64,000 nt of DNA from Lunatimonas salinarum (GTDB lineage Bacteria > Bacteroidota > Bacteroidia > Cytophagales > Cyclobacteriaceae), in NCBI RefSeq assembly GCF_017811155.1, contig NZ_JACVCV010000009.1, forward strand, positions 1 through 64,000, written 5' to 3'. The notes beneath the pieces were generated by a model. That model saw only the letters and a list, made by a program, of their open reading frames with translations. It did no database searches and was not told where the DNA came from. Of the stretch, positions 8,869 to 16,953 are shown in pieces; within the stretch, counting starts at the first letter, position 1; each line of letters opens with the position of its first letter. Made by a program: the position numbers and the translations under genes.

Positions 8869-8891
8869 GCCTGCCTACAGAACAGGCAGGC
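8869..8891. repeat. REP-like GCCTGCCT hairpin
   Basis: Perfect 8-bp arms (GCCTGCCT and AGGCAGGC) flank a 7-base loop. No T-tract follows, so it is not a typical terminator. Similar GC-rich CCTGCC/GGCAGG palindromes are recalled as scattered repeats in Bacteroidota. It lies in the leader between the small membrane protein and the RND adaptor and could modulate transcript stability or readthrough. Confidence 0.5.
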
Positions 8892-8942
8892 ATTCCGATA
8901 AACCGGGATAAGTTGTGGCAACTTCAAAACAATTATAGAAAG

Positions 8943-10031
8943 ATGAAAATTTATTTTTCGCTCATTTGGATTATAGCAATCCAACTAACGAGCTGCAATC
9001 AGCATGCCCACACGGAAAAACACGAAGCGGGCAATTTCATGATTACCAGTCCTATCCAAAAGGATACTGTGATCCATCACGAATACGTCAGCCAAATCCG
9101 TTCCATTCAGCACATTGAATTGAGAGCCTTGGAGAAGGGATACCTTCAAAAGGTCTATGTAGATGAAGGACAAGCCGTTAAAAAAGGTCAGGTTCTCTTC
9201 CAGATCCTGCCGATCATTTACCAAGCCGAAAGAGCCAAGGCGGCGGCAGAAGTCTCCTTTGCGGATATTGAGTTCCAAAATACCAAAGCGCTCGCCGATA
9301 GTGGGATAGTTTCCAAAAATGAGCTTGCCTTGGCGAAGGCAACGCTTGAAGTCGCCAAAGCGGAGCTGGCATTAGCCAGTGCCCACTTAGGTTTTACCGA
9401 AGTAAAGGCTCCTTTTGACGGCATTGTAGGCAGATTCAATGAAGTCCGTTTGGGGAGTTTGGTAGACGAAGGGGAGTTACTGACCACCCTGTCTGACAAC
9501 CGGACCATTTGGGTGTATTTTAACGTGCCGGAGGCAGAATATTTTGATTACGCCACGAAACCCAAACCTTCAGCACCTACTCCGGTAAGCCTACGTCTTG
9601 CCAATAATCAACTTTACGAGCTAGATGGTAAAGTCGAAACCATCGAGGCGGACTTCAACAACGAAACCGGAAATATCGCTTTTAGGGCAACGTTTGAAAA
9701 CCCAAAAGGCATCTTGAGAAATGGGCAGACCGGAAATATCTTGATGCCCGTAGACCTGCCAAACGCCCTGCTAGTCCCCCAAAAGGCCACTTTTGAGGTT
9801 TTGGACAGAAAATATGTCTATGTAGTCGATGAGGATGGAATAGTCCAAGCCAGAGAAATCAAGGTGGGGTCGGAAATGCCCCATTTATATGTGGTTCGTG
9901 AAGGCCTCGCAGCAGGCGACAAGATTCTGGTTGAGGGACTTCGAAAAGTGAAGAGTGGGCAAAAAATTCATTTCCATTTTACGGAAATGTCCAAAATCAT
10001 TGCTGAACTGCATCAGCTATATGCCGAGTAA
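8943..10031 (+). CDS. RND efflux periplasmic adaptor lipoprotein (HAE1 system)
   Basis: This is the membrane-fusion subunit that bridges the inner-membrane pump and the outer-membrane channel. I chose ATG 8943 because it is followed by a lipoprotein signal (LTSC, Cys about residue 19); an upstream in-frame ATG at 8820 would place non-signal sequence first. The 362-residue mature protein shows the split lipoyl/barrel-sandwich motifs (ALEKGYLQKVYVDEGQAVKKGQ, key part VDEGQAVKKGQ, and VKAPFDGIVGR). Between them is an alpha-hairpin rich in Ala/Lys (about 95-150), and a beta-barrel and membrane-proximal domain follow. Length is normal. The RND pump begins 24 bp downstream. Confidence 0.9.
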   Translation: MKIYFSLIWIIAIQLTSCNQHAHTEKHEAGNFMITSPIQKDTVIHHEYVSQIRSIQHIELRALEKGYLQKVYVDEGQAVKKGQVLFQILPIIYQAERAKAAAEVSFADIEFQNTKALADSGIVSKNELALAKATLEVAKAELALASAHLGFTEVKAPFDGIVGRFNEVRLGSLVDEGELLTTLSDNRTIWVYFNVPEAEYFDYATKPKPSAPTPVSLRLANNQLYELDGKVETIEADFNNETGNIAFRATFENPKGILRNGQTGNILMPVDLPNALLVPQKATFEVLDRKYVYVVDEDGIVQAREIKVGSEMPHLYVVREGLAAGDKILVEGLRKVKSGQKIHFHFTEMSKIIAELHQLYAE

Positions 10032-10055
10032 GTAGGGCCCCTAAATCGAAACAAG

Positions 10056-13000
10056 ATGTTTGGTAAATTTATTCAACGACCTGTCCTGGCTATATCGATT
10101 TCTTTGGCGATCGTATTTCTGGGCATACTGGCCATCAACACAAGACCGGTCTCCCAGTTTCCAGATATTGCCCCTCCAAGGGTTAATATTTTCATCGCCT
10201 ATCCCGGTGCTAGCGCCCAGGTATTGGTAGAATCAACGCTGATTCCACTGGAGCGTGCCATCAATGGTGTGCAGGGTATGCAGTATATTACGTCTGATGC
10301 AACAAGCGCCGGTGAAGCCACGGTTCAAATTATCTTTGAACCGGGTACAGATCCCAATGCAGCAGTAGTGAACGTCAAAACCAGGGTGGATGCCATTATG
10401 AACAATCTACCTCCTTTGGTACAGCGGGAGGGGATCATCATTACGCCCATACAGCCTAGTATGTTGATGTATGTAAACCTCTACAGCACGGATAAAAACG
10501 CGGATGAAAAATTTCTCTATAACTATGCCAACGTCAACGTAATTCCGGAACTACAGCGGATAAGTGGCATGGGACGGGCGCAAATCCTCGGTAGCAGAAC
10601 GTATGCCATGCGTATTTGGCTAAAGCCAGATAGGATGCGGGCCTACAATGTATCTACAGAAGAGGTGTTGGAAGCTATGGAGGAGCAAAGTATCATCGGC
10701 CGTCCAGGACGATTAGGCCAAGCCTCTGGCAAAACCGCCCAATCCTTGGAGTTTACACTTACTTACAAAGGCAGATTTAATAAGCCGGAAGAGTATGAAA
10801 ACATCATTGTAAGAGCGACTCCGGAGGGAGAAATTTTGAAATTAAAAGAGCTGGCCGAGATAGAACTGGGCAGTGAATTCTTTGACATCTACTCCAACAA
10901 AGACGGGTATCCTTCTGCTTCTATTGTATTGAAACAAAACTTTGGGACAAACGCCAGTGCCGTAATTGCCAAGACTAAGGAAAAACTCGATGAGCTAAAA
11001 GCTGACTTTCCTCCCGGGATGGATTATGAAATCAATTATGACGTATCCAAGTTTGTAAATGCTTCCATCGACAAGGTCATGCATACCTTGATTGAGGCGT
11101 TCATCCTGGTAGCCTTGGTGGTGTTTATTTTCCTTGGGGATTGGAGGTCAACCTTAATTCCGATTATTGCCGTTCCGGTTTCCTTGATAGGCGCATTTGT
11201 ATTTATGCAGCTTTTTGGGCTGACGATCAACCTCATCACCCTATTTGCCTTGGTATTGGCGATTGGAATTGTGGTGGACGATGCCATCGTCGTGGTAGAG
11301 GCCGTGCATGCAAAAATGGAGGAGGAGCACCTGAAACCTTATCAAGCGGTCAAAAAAGTATTGGGTGAAATCAGTGGAGCTATCATAGCGATCACTTTAA
11401 TTATGACGGCTGTTTTTGTTCCAATTGCGTTTATGACCGGGCCAGTGGGGGTATTTTACAGGCAGTTTTCCATCACCATGGCCAGTGCGATTATTTTGTC
11501 CGGAATTGTAGCGCTTACCCTGACTCCTGTACTCTGTGCCATGATTTTGAAAAACACCCATGGTAAGCCAAAACGAAAAACCCCTATCAGCATTTTCATT
11601 GATTGGTTTAACAGAACCTTTGAAAAACTTACCGGCAGGTACAGCAGGCTTCTGGAACTAATCGTCAACAGACGGGTGGTGACTTTTGGGCTTTTGGCAG
11701 CGTTCGGTTTTGGCATTTTCGGTATTAACCAAGCCCTTCCAACGGGATTTATCCCCAACGAGGATCAGGGTCAGATATATGCCATCATACAAACTCCTCC
11801 GGGAAGTACCTTGGAACGAACCAACGATGTGTCCAAGCAATTGCAGGCCTTGGCCGAAGAAATTGAAGACATTCAATCAGTGACTTCTTTGGCAGGGTAT
11901 GAAATTTTGACCGAAGGTAGGGGTTCCAATGCCGGTACCTGTTTGATCAATTTGAAAGACTGGGACGATAGGAAGCATTCCGTTAAGGAAATCATCGAAG
12001 AACTGGAAGAAAAAACCCAAGATCTCGGCGCAGTAGTGGAATATTTTGAGCCACCCGCGGTTCCGGGCTATGGATCATCAGACGGGTTTTCCCTACGACT
12101 GTTGGATAAAAATCCTTCGGTTGATTACCAAGAGTTCGATCAGGTCAACATAGCATTCATGGATGCTTTGGGCAAGCGCAACGAACTGAGTGGTCTTTTC
12201 ACTTTCTATGCAGCCAATTATCCGCAGTATGAAATAGAAATAGACAATGAAAAGGCCATGCAAAAAGGCGTTTCTATCGGAACAGCGATGGAAAACCTGA
12301 ACGTCTTGATCGGTAGCACCTACGAACAGGGATTTACCCGTTTCAATACCTTCTTTAAGGTCTATACTCAGTCTAGCCCTGAATACCGAAAACTGCCCTC
12401 GGACATCCTGGATCTGTATGTAAAAAATGACAAGGAGGAAATGGTGCCTTATTCTTCATTTATTACCCTCAAAAAAACCCAAGGGCCGAATGAGATCACG
12501 CGTTTCAACCTATACACTTCTTCTTCCATTAGAGGGGTGCCGGCTCCGGGATATACGACTGGAGATGCCATAGACGCTATTCGGGAAGTTGCCGCACAAA
12601 ATCTGCCAGTGGGCTATGATATTGCTTGGGAGGGACTTTCTTACGATGAAGCAAGCAGGGGAAATGAGGCCATATACATTTTTGTGGTGGTGTTGATCTT
12701 CGTTTATCTCGTATTGGCCTCCCAATATGAAAGTTTCATCCTACCCCTATCTGTCGTGCTTTCACTTCCAGCGGGTGTGTTTGGGTCCTTCCTTTTGTTA
12801 AAGATGATGGGACTTGCCAATGATATCTACGCGCAGATTGGATTGATCATGCTGGTCGGTCTGCTGGGAAAAAACGCCGTGTTGATCGTAGAGTTCGCCG
12901 TTCAAAAACACAATCAGGGTGCAACGGTTTTGGCCGCGGCCATCGAAGGAGCCAAAGTGAGGTTTAGGCCCATCCTGATGACCTCCTTTGCCTTCATCGC

Positions 13001-13301
13001 AGGTTTGATACCACTTGTCCGTGCTACGGGCGCTGGTGCGATTGGAAATAGGACAATCGGCTCCTCCGCTTTGGGCGGCATGCTGTTGGGTACCATCTTC
13101 GGTGTCATCATAGTACCCGGACTTTACTATGTCTTCGGAAGAATGGCGGAGGGCCGAAAACTGATTCAGGGAGAGGATGAGAACCCGTTGTCTGAAGATT
13201 TTGTAGAAAACAGATCTGAAGCATCCCTGATCAAAAAAATCAAAAAACTCAGGGTAGTTCTTAACGCTGCACAACGAAAAAACAAGCAAGATGAAATTTA
13301 A
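10056..13301 (+). CDS. RND efflux pump, HAE1 (AcrB-like) family
   Basis: This 1081-residue inner-membrane pump exports hydrophobic or amphiphilic compounds by proton antiport. Two repeats of six helices and two periplasmic porter loops are visible. The N-terminus (FIQRPVLAISISLAIVFLGILA) and the motif GIVVDDAIVVVEAV (about residues 405-418), with the Asp pair of proton relay, assign it to the HAE1 (drug) and not the heavy-metal subfamily. Further signatures are TGPVGVFYRQFSITMASA and, in the second half, ASQYESFILPLSVVLSLPAG and GLLGKNAVLIVEFA. The C-terminal tail is Lys-rich. It sits between adaptor and TolC-like genes, overlapping the latter by 11 bp. Substrate unknown. Confidence 0.95.
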   Translation: MFGKFIQRPVLAISISLAIVFLGILAINTRPVSQFPDIAPPRVNIFIAYPGASAQVLVESTLIPLERAINGVQGMQYITSDATSAGEATVQIIFEPGTDPNAAVVNVKTRVDAIMNNLPPLVQREGIIITPIQPSMLMYVNLYSTDKNADEKFLYNYANVNVIPELQRISGMGRAQILGSRTYAMRIWLKPDRMRAYNVSTEEVLEAMEEQSIIGRPGRLGQASGKTAQSLEFTLTYKGRFNKPEEYENIIVRATPEGEILKLKELAEIELGSEFFDIYSNKDGYPSASIVLKQNFGTNASAVIAKTKEKLDELKADFPPGMDYEINYDVSKFVNASIDKVMHTLIEAFILVALVVFIFLGDWRSTLIPIIAVPVSLIGAFVFMQLFGLTINLITLFALVLAIGIVVDDAIVVVEAVHAKMEEEHLKPYQAVKKVLGEISGAIIAITLIMTAVFVPIAFMTGPVGVFYRQFSITMASAIILSGIVALTLTPVLCAMILKNTHGKPKRKTPISIFIDWFNRTFEKLTGRYSRLLELIVNRRVVTFGLLAAFGFGIFGINQALPTGFIPNEDQGQIYAIIQTPPGSTLERTNDVSKQLQALAEEIEDIQSVTSLAGYEILTEGRGSNAGTCLINLKDWDDRKHSVKEIIEELEEKTQDLGAVVEYFEPPAVPGYGSSDGFSLRLLDKNPSVDYQEFDQVNIAFMDALGKRNELSGLFTFYAANYPQYEIEIDNEKAMQKGVSIGTAMENLNVLIGSTYEQGFTRFNTFFKVYTQSSPEYRKLPSDILDLYVKNDKEEMVPYSSFITLKKTQGPNEITRFNLYTSSSIRGVPAPGYTTGDAIDAIREVAAQNLPVGYDIAWEGLSYDEASRGNEAIYIFVVVLIFVYLVLASQYESFILPLSVVLSLPAGVFGSFLLLKMMGLANDIYAQIGLIMLVGLLGKNAVLIVEFAVQKHNQGATVLAAAIEGAKVRFRPILMTSFAFIAGLIPLVRATGAGAIGNRTIGSSALGGMLLGTIFGVIIVPGLYYVFGRMAEGRKLIQGEDENPLSEDFVENRSEASLIKKIKKLRVVLNAAQRKNKQDEI

Positions 13302-14730
13302 GCCAAAAATCCTATTCATTTGGGGCGGAATACTGATGTTTGCCCTTTGGGGCTGTAAAACCCCGCAGATAGCCACCAAAACGGAAAATAAGTTTGTTCC
13401 GGAGAGCTATTTGGATTCCCTAAGTGCGCAAGGCGGTCTTTCCAGTACCAACTGGAGGGAATACTTTTCAGACCGGCACCTGATTGCACTGATTGACACC
13501 GCCTTGGCCAATAACCAGGAATTGAACATCCTGATGCAGGAAATTGAAATAAGCCGCAATGAAATCCGCACAAGGAAGGGAGAATATTTACCCTTTGTCC
13601 ACATTGGGGCGGGAACTGCTACAGATAAGGTAGGCCATTACACCCGATTTGGGGCCTTGGAGGAGCAACTTGAGATTAAACCGGGGAAAGCGTTTCCGGA
13701 ACCATTCTCCGACTTATGGCTAGGAGCTTCGGCAAGCTGGGAGGTGGACATTTGGAAACGGCTAAGGAATGCCAAAAAATCAGCATTGAACCGGTACCTG
13801 GCAAGTGTGGAAGGGAGAAACTTCATGGTAACCAACCTGATAGCCGAAATCGCAGATGCCTATTATGAATTGCTCGCATTGGATAACCTGCTGGAGATCA
13901 TCAACCAAAATAGGGATATTCAATCCAGTGCCTTAAGGGTAGTCCGGCAGCAGAAAGATGCCGCAAGGCTTACCCAATTGGCCGTAAACCGCTTTGAAGC
14001 TCAACTATTGAACACGCAGAACCTGCAATATGAGCTGAAGCAACGGATAGTTGAAACGGAGAACCGCATAAACTTCCTTACAGCGAGGTTCCCAAGCAAG
14101 GTAGCACGCAACGCAGCTGACTTTATGAATATCCAAGTAGAGGCCATTGAGACAGGATTACCAGCTGAGTTATTGACCAATCGGCCGGATATTAAACAGG
14201 CGGAATTTGAGTTGGCAGCTACCAAATTGGATGTAGAGGTAGCCCGTGCCAACTTCTATCCTTCTTTAGGCATATCCTCGGGAGTTGGTTTTCAGGCATT
14301 TAATCCCAAGTTCCTGATCAATCCGGAATCCCTCTTTTACAACTTGGCGGGAGATCTGATGGCACCACTCCTCAACAGAAATGCGATTAAAGCGGCCTAC
14401 TACAGTGCCAATGCCCAACAGCTGCAAGCGATATACCACTACGAACAAACCATCCTGAATGCCTATGTGGACGTATTGAACCAGGTTTCTAAATTGGCCA
14501 ACTTTTCCAAAAGTTATGAAACCAAAAACAGGGAGGTGGAACTGCTCAAGCAATCCATTGGGATCGCCAACAACCTATTCAACTCCGCAAGGGCGGACTA
14601 TGCAGAAGTATTGCTGACCCAGCGGGAGGCACTGGAGGCCAAAATAGAGTTGGTTGAAATCAAATCCAAGCAGCTAAATGCCAAAGTAAATATATACCGA
14701 GCTTTGGGAGGAGGATGGCAGCTGAATTGA
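13291..14730 (+). CDS. TolC-like outer-membrane efflux lipoprotein (NodT/OprM type)
   Basis: The 479-residue channel forms the outer-membrane exit of the HAE1 pump. A lipoprotein signal ends in LWGCK (Cys about residue 22), followed by two outer-membrane efflux protein (OEP) repeats rich in Ala/Gln helices. The NodT-type landmarks GASASWEVDIWKRLRN (about 146-161), RPDIKQAEFELAATKLDVEVARANFYPSLGIS (key parts LLTNRPDI and ANFYPSL) and DYAEVLLTQREAL are present. The start overlaps the pump gene by 11 bp. A strong terminator follows seven bases after the stop, closing the operon. Confidence 0.93.
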   Translation: MKFKPKILFIWGGILMFALWGCKTPQIATKTENKFVPESYLDSLSAQGGLSSTNWREYFSDRHLIALIDTALANNQELNILMQEIEISRNEIRTRKGEYLPFVHIGAGTATDKVGHYTRFGALEEQLEIKPGKAFPEPFSDLWLGASASWEVDIWKRLRNAKKSALNRYLASVEGRNFMVTNLIAEIADAYYELLALDNLLEIINQNRDIQSSALRVVRQQKDAARLTQLAVNRFEAQLLNTQNLQYELKQRIVETENRINFLTARFPSKVARNAADFMNIQVEAIETGLPAELLTNRPDIKQAEFELAATKLDVEVARANFYPSLGISSGVGFQAFNPKFLINPESLFYNLAGDLMAPLLNRNAIKAAYYSANAQQLQAIYHYEQTILNAYVDVLNQVSKLANFSKSYETKNREVELLKQSIGIANNLFNSARADYAEVLLTQREALEAKIELVEIKSKQLNAKVNIYRALGGGWQLN

Positions 14731-14737
14731 TCAAATG

Positions 14738-14776
14738 AAAAGCCAAGTAAGTTTTCTTTAACTTACTTGGCTTTTT
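14738..14776 (+). terminator. Rho-independent terminator after the HAE1-RND operon
   Basis: Perfect 14-bp arms (AAAAGCCAAGTAAG at 14738-14751 and its complement at 14762-14775) enclose a 10-base loop, with A-rich upstream and T-rich downstream ends. It separates the drug pump operon from the two-component genes. Confidence 0.9.
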
Positions 14777-14824
14777 AAAGTCGAAGCGGTAAATTATTTC
14801 GAAGAAAAAGCCATTTTTGATGAA

Positions 14825-15490
14825 ATGAAGATTCTAATTATTGAAGACGAGCCGGGGATTTCGGGTTTCCTTAAGCAGGGACTGGAAGAAGAGTCCTTTT
14901 CCGTAGATGTGGCTGAAAATGGAAACGAGGGACTGGAACTGGCCTTAAATGGAGATTATGATTTACTATTGGTGGACTGGATGCTTCCTGGAATCAGTGG
15001 AATTGAACTGATCAGAAATTTCAGAAAACAATTTCCACATACTCCGATCATCTTTCTAACGGCAAAAGATACACCTGAGGAAGCCGTTTTTGCGCTTCAG
15101 CAGGGCGCCAATGATTTCATTCGGAAACCGTTTCATTTTGAGGAACTTATAGCGAGGATAAGGGTGCAGCTCCGGTCCTCCACCGGAGAGCAATCCACCT
15201 TTACATTGGGGCCAATTACCTTATATACAGATCATCATAGAGTCGAAAAGGAAGGTAAGGAGATCGTACTTACCCAAAAGGAATTCGCTCTCTTGGAATA
15301 CTTGATCAGAAATAAGGGAAGAGCTTGCAGGCGAAGCAGAATCATAGAAACTGTCTGGGACATGCATTTTGATTACGATACCGGGGTGATTGACGTTTTT
15401 ATCAATTCTCTGCGAAAAAAACTGGGCTTCAATAAAGAGGACAATTATATTCAGACTATCCGAGGTATAGGCTACATGGCCCAAGAATAA
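14825..15490 (+). CDS. OmpR/PhoB-family response regulator (CusR/CopR-like)
   Basis: The 221-residue regulator has a receiver domain (residues 1-115). The acidic pocket is E7/D8, the phospho-acceptor D51 sits in LLLVDWMLPG, and the conserved Lys is in IRKPFHFEEL. The C-terminal winged helix (about 125-221) has LTQKEFALLEYLIRNKG and VIDVFINSLRKKLG. It is encoded immediately before a sensor kinase (TAATG, one-base overlap) and a heavy-metal RND operon, the usual arrangement for metal-responsive two-component systems. Proteins of this family bind direct repeats spaced about 11 bp; exactly such an array lies at 16877-16915. The inducing metal is not deducible. Confidence 0.93.
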   Translation: MKILIIEDEPGISGFLKQGLEEESFSVDVAENGNEGLELALNGDYDLLLVDWMLPGISGIELIRNFRKQFPHTPIIFLTAKDTPEEAVFALQQGANDFIRKPFHFEELIARIRVQLRSSTGEQSTFTLGPITLYTDHHRVEKEGKEIVLTQKEFALLEYLIRNKGRACRRSRIIETVWDMHFDYDTGVIDVFINSLRKKLGFNKEDNYIQTIRGIGYMAQE

Positions 15491-16881
15491 TGACACTGAA
15501 CTATAAAAACAGAATTTCACTCCGCCTTATCACGGCCTCTGCGTTGATTGTGCTGATGGCATTCCTGTTGATTTATTTGGTTGTTCATTGGACTATATTG
15601 AAAAGCGTTGATGAAAGCCTATCCAACGAAACCAAGGAGCACCAAGGTCAGATTTCCATTGTCGACCAAGCTGTGCGATTTATCCACAAGGGAGAGTGGG
15701 AAGAAAGAGAACATCAACAGGTCCAATTCAATCCCATTTTTATAGAAATTGTCAATGCACAAGGTGTTTCCTTGGACAAATCACCTAACCTGGGCAAGAA
15801 TCACCTTATTTTTAGGCCGGACTTTTCCAATCCAAACCAAGGCTATAACGTCAGATTTGATGAAATTGATGTCCGGCAAATGCAAATCGGCCTAAAAAGA
15901 AAAGAAGAAACGGTGGGATACCTGTTGGTAGCTACCTCTTTTGAAAATGAAAGCCGGCTATTGAGAAACCTCCAAAAGATTCTCTTTCTTTTATTCCCAT
16001 TTATCCTCCTATCCCTATTTCTGATTTTGAGATTTTTAGCCGGGAAAAGCATTCAGCCAATTCTTGATATCACGGAAAAGGCCAAAAATATTTCCCGTCA
16101 AAACCTGAATCAACGTATTCCTCAGCCCAAGCATCAGGATGAAATCATGGAATTGTCGGTTGCCATCAACAAACTTTTGGAAAGACTCGAGAACGCCATG
16201 GAGAGAGAGCAACAATTCACCTCAGATGCCTCGCACGAACTGCGCACGCCATTGGCTGTTCTGAAGGGAAACTTTGAGGTCTTGGTACGCAAACCAAGAA
16301 GCCCGGAAGAATATGTATCCAAAATCCATACAGGCTTGGATAAAATCAATGAAATGATTGATATACTAGACCAGTTATTGATACTGGCTAGACTGGAAAA
16401 GGAAAAGATAACGCTGCATGAAGTGGATCTGACCTACTTGATTCAGGATTCAGTGAGGCATATACAGGAAGTGCAAGCCAATCGAGAGATCCTTATTGAA
16501 AATCAGCTTGGGAAGCCAATCTATGTATTATCAAACGAAAAGGCACTTTCCATCATTTTTCACAATCTTTTCGAAAATGCCCTCAAATATTCTCCAAAGG
16601 AATTCCCTGTGCGGGTTCGATTGAAGGAATCGCCAAATGGCATTGAAGTTGACATTTGTGACGATGGGATCGGCATCGATGCAGCACAAGTAGCCATGGT
16701 TTTCAATCCGTTTTTCAGGGGAGACAGTACCCGGTTAGGAAGAATTCAAGGAGTCGGTCTGGGCCTATCGATAGTCAAAAAGCTATGCAATGACCTCAAA
16801 TTGGAAACCCGTATAAAGAGTCAAAAAGGAAATGGCACCACGTTCACGTTGCTTTTTTCTAAACCCCTTCTGCAATCTTAA
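15490..16881 (+). CDS. Membrane sensor histidine kinase (CusS-like) of the metal-efflux cluster
   Basis: This 463-residue kinase has an N-terminal helix (about residues 14-34), a periplasmic sensor segment (about 35-155) and a second helix (about 160-182). A HAMP domain follows (IQPILDITEKAKNIS onward), then HisKA with the phospho-acceptor in FTSDASHELRTPLAV (about residue 249). The HATPase domain contains NLFENALKYS, DDGIGID and GVGLGLSIVKKL. It should phosphorylate the preceding regulator on sensing an envelope metal or stress signal. No obvious Cys/His/Met metal cluster is visible in the periplasmic segment. Its stop codon lies at the first of the 11-bp repeats that precede the CzcA-like operon. 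Confidence 0.93.
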   Translation: MTLNYKNRISLRLITASALIVLMAFLLIYLVVHWTILKSVDESLSNETKEHQGQISIVDQAVRFIHKGEWEEREHQQVQFNPIFIEIVNAQGVSLDKSPNLGKNHLIFRPDFSNPNQGYNVRFDEIDVRQMQIGLKRKEETVGYLLVATSFENESRLLRNLQKILFLLFPFILLSLFLILRFLAGKSIQPILDITEKAKNISRQNLNQRIPQPKHQDEIMELSVAINKLLERLENAMEREQQFTSDASHELRTPLAVLKGNFEVLVRKPRSPEEYVSKIHTGLDKINEMIDILDQLLILARLEKEKITLHEVDLTYLIQDSVRHIQEVQANREILIENQLGKPIYVLSNEKALSIIFHNLFENALKYSPKEFPVRVRLKESPNGIEVDICDDGIGIDAAQVAMVFNPFFRGDSTRLGRIQGVGLGLSIVKKLCNDLKLETRIKSQKGNGTTFTLLFSKPLLQS

Positions 16882-16915
16882 GCAAATCTTAAGAATTCCT
16901 TAAGTTGCCCCTAAG
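16877..16915 (+). promoter_or_regulatory. Four CTTAAG-type direct repeats with exact 11-bp period (response-regulator site)
   Basis: CTTAAG occurs at 16877, 16888 and 16899, with CCTAAG at 16910, each start exactly 11 bp after the last. The array ends 10 bp before the -7 element and spans the -33 TTG (16905-16907). OmpR/PhoB-type regulators bind head-to-tail direct repeats of this period (established for the family). The adjacent regulator gene at 14825 is the natural ligand, by inference. Confidence 0.75.
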
Positions 16916-16933
16916 ATGCCTTGGTTAGCTTTG
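16905..16933 (+). promoter_or_regulatory. Promoter of the heavy-metal RND operon
   Basis: TTG at 16905-16907 and TAGCTTTG at 16926-16933 fit the Bacteroidota -33/-7 elements with an 18-bp spacer. The predicted start is about 16940, giving a leader of roughly 14 bases before ATG 16954. The operator repeats overlap the -33, consistent with class-II-like activation. Confidence 0.6.
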
Positions 16934-16953
16934 GTCTTCAGAACCAAGTCATC

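Noticed and set aside
8869-8891. Rho-independent terminator before the RND adaptor
   Set aside because: The hairpin is strong but no T-tract follows on either strand.
8820-8942. Upstream in-frame extension of the RND adaptor
   Set aside because: It would bury the lipoprotein signal at residue 41 onward and would be translated through the REP-like hairpin; ATG 8943 gives a proper signal peptide.
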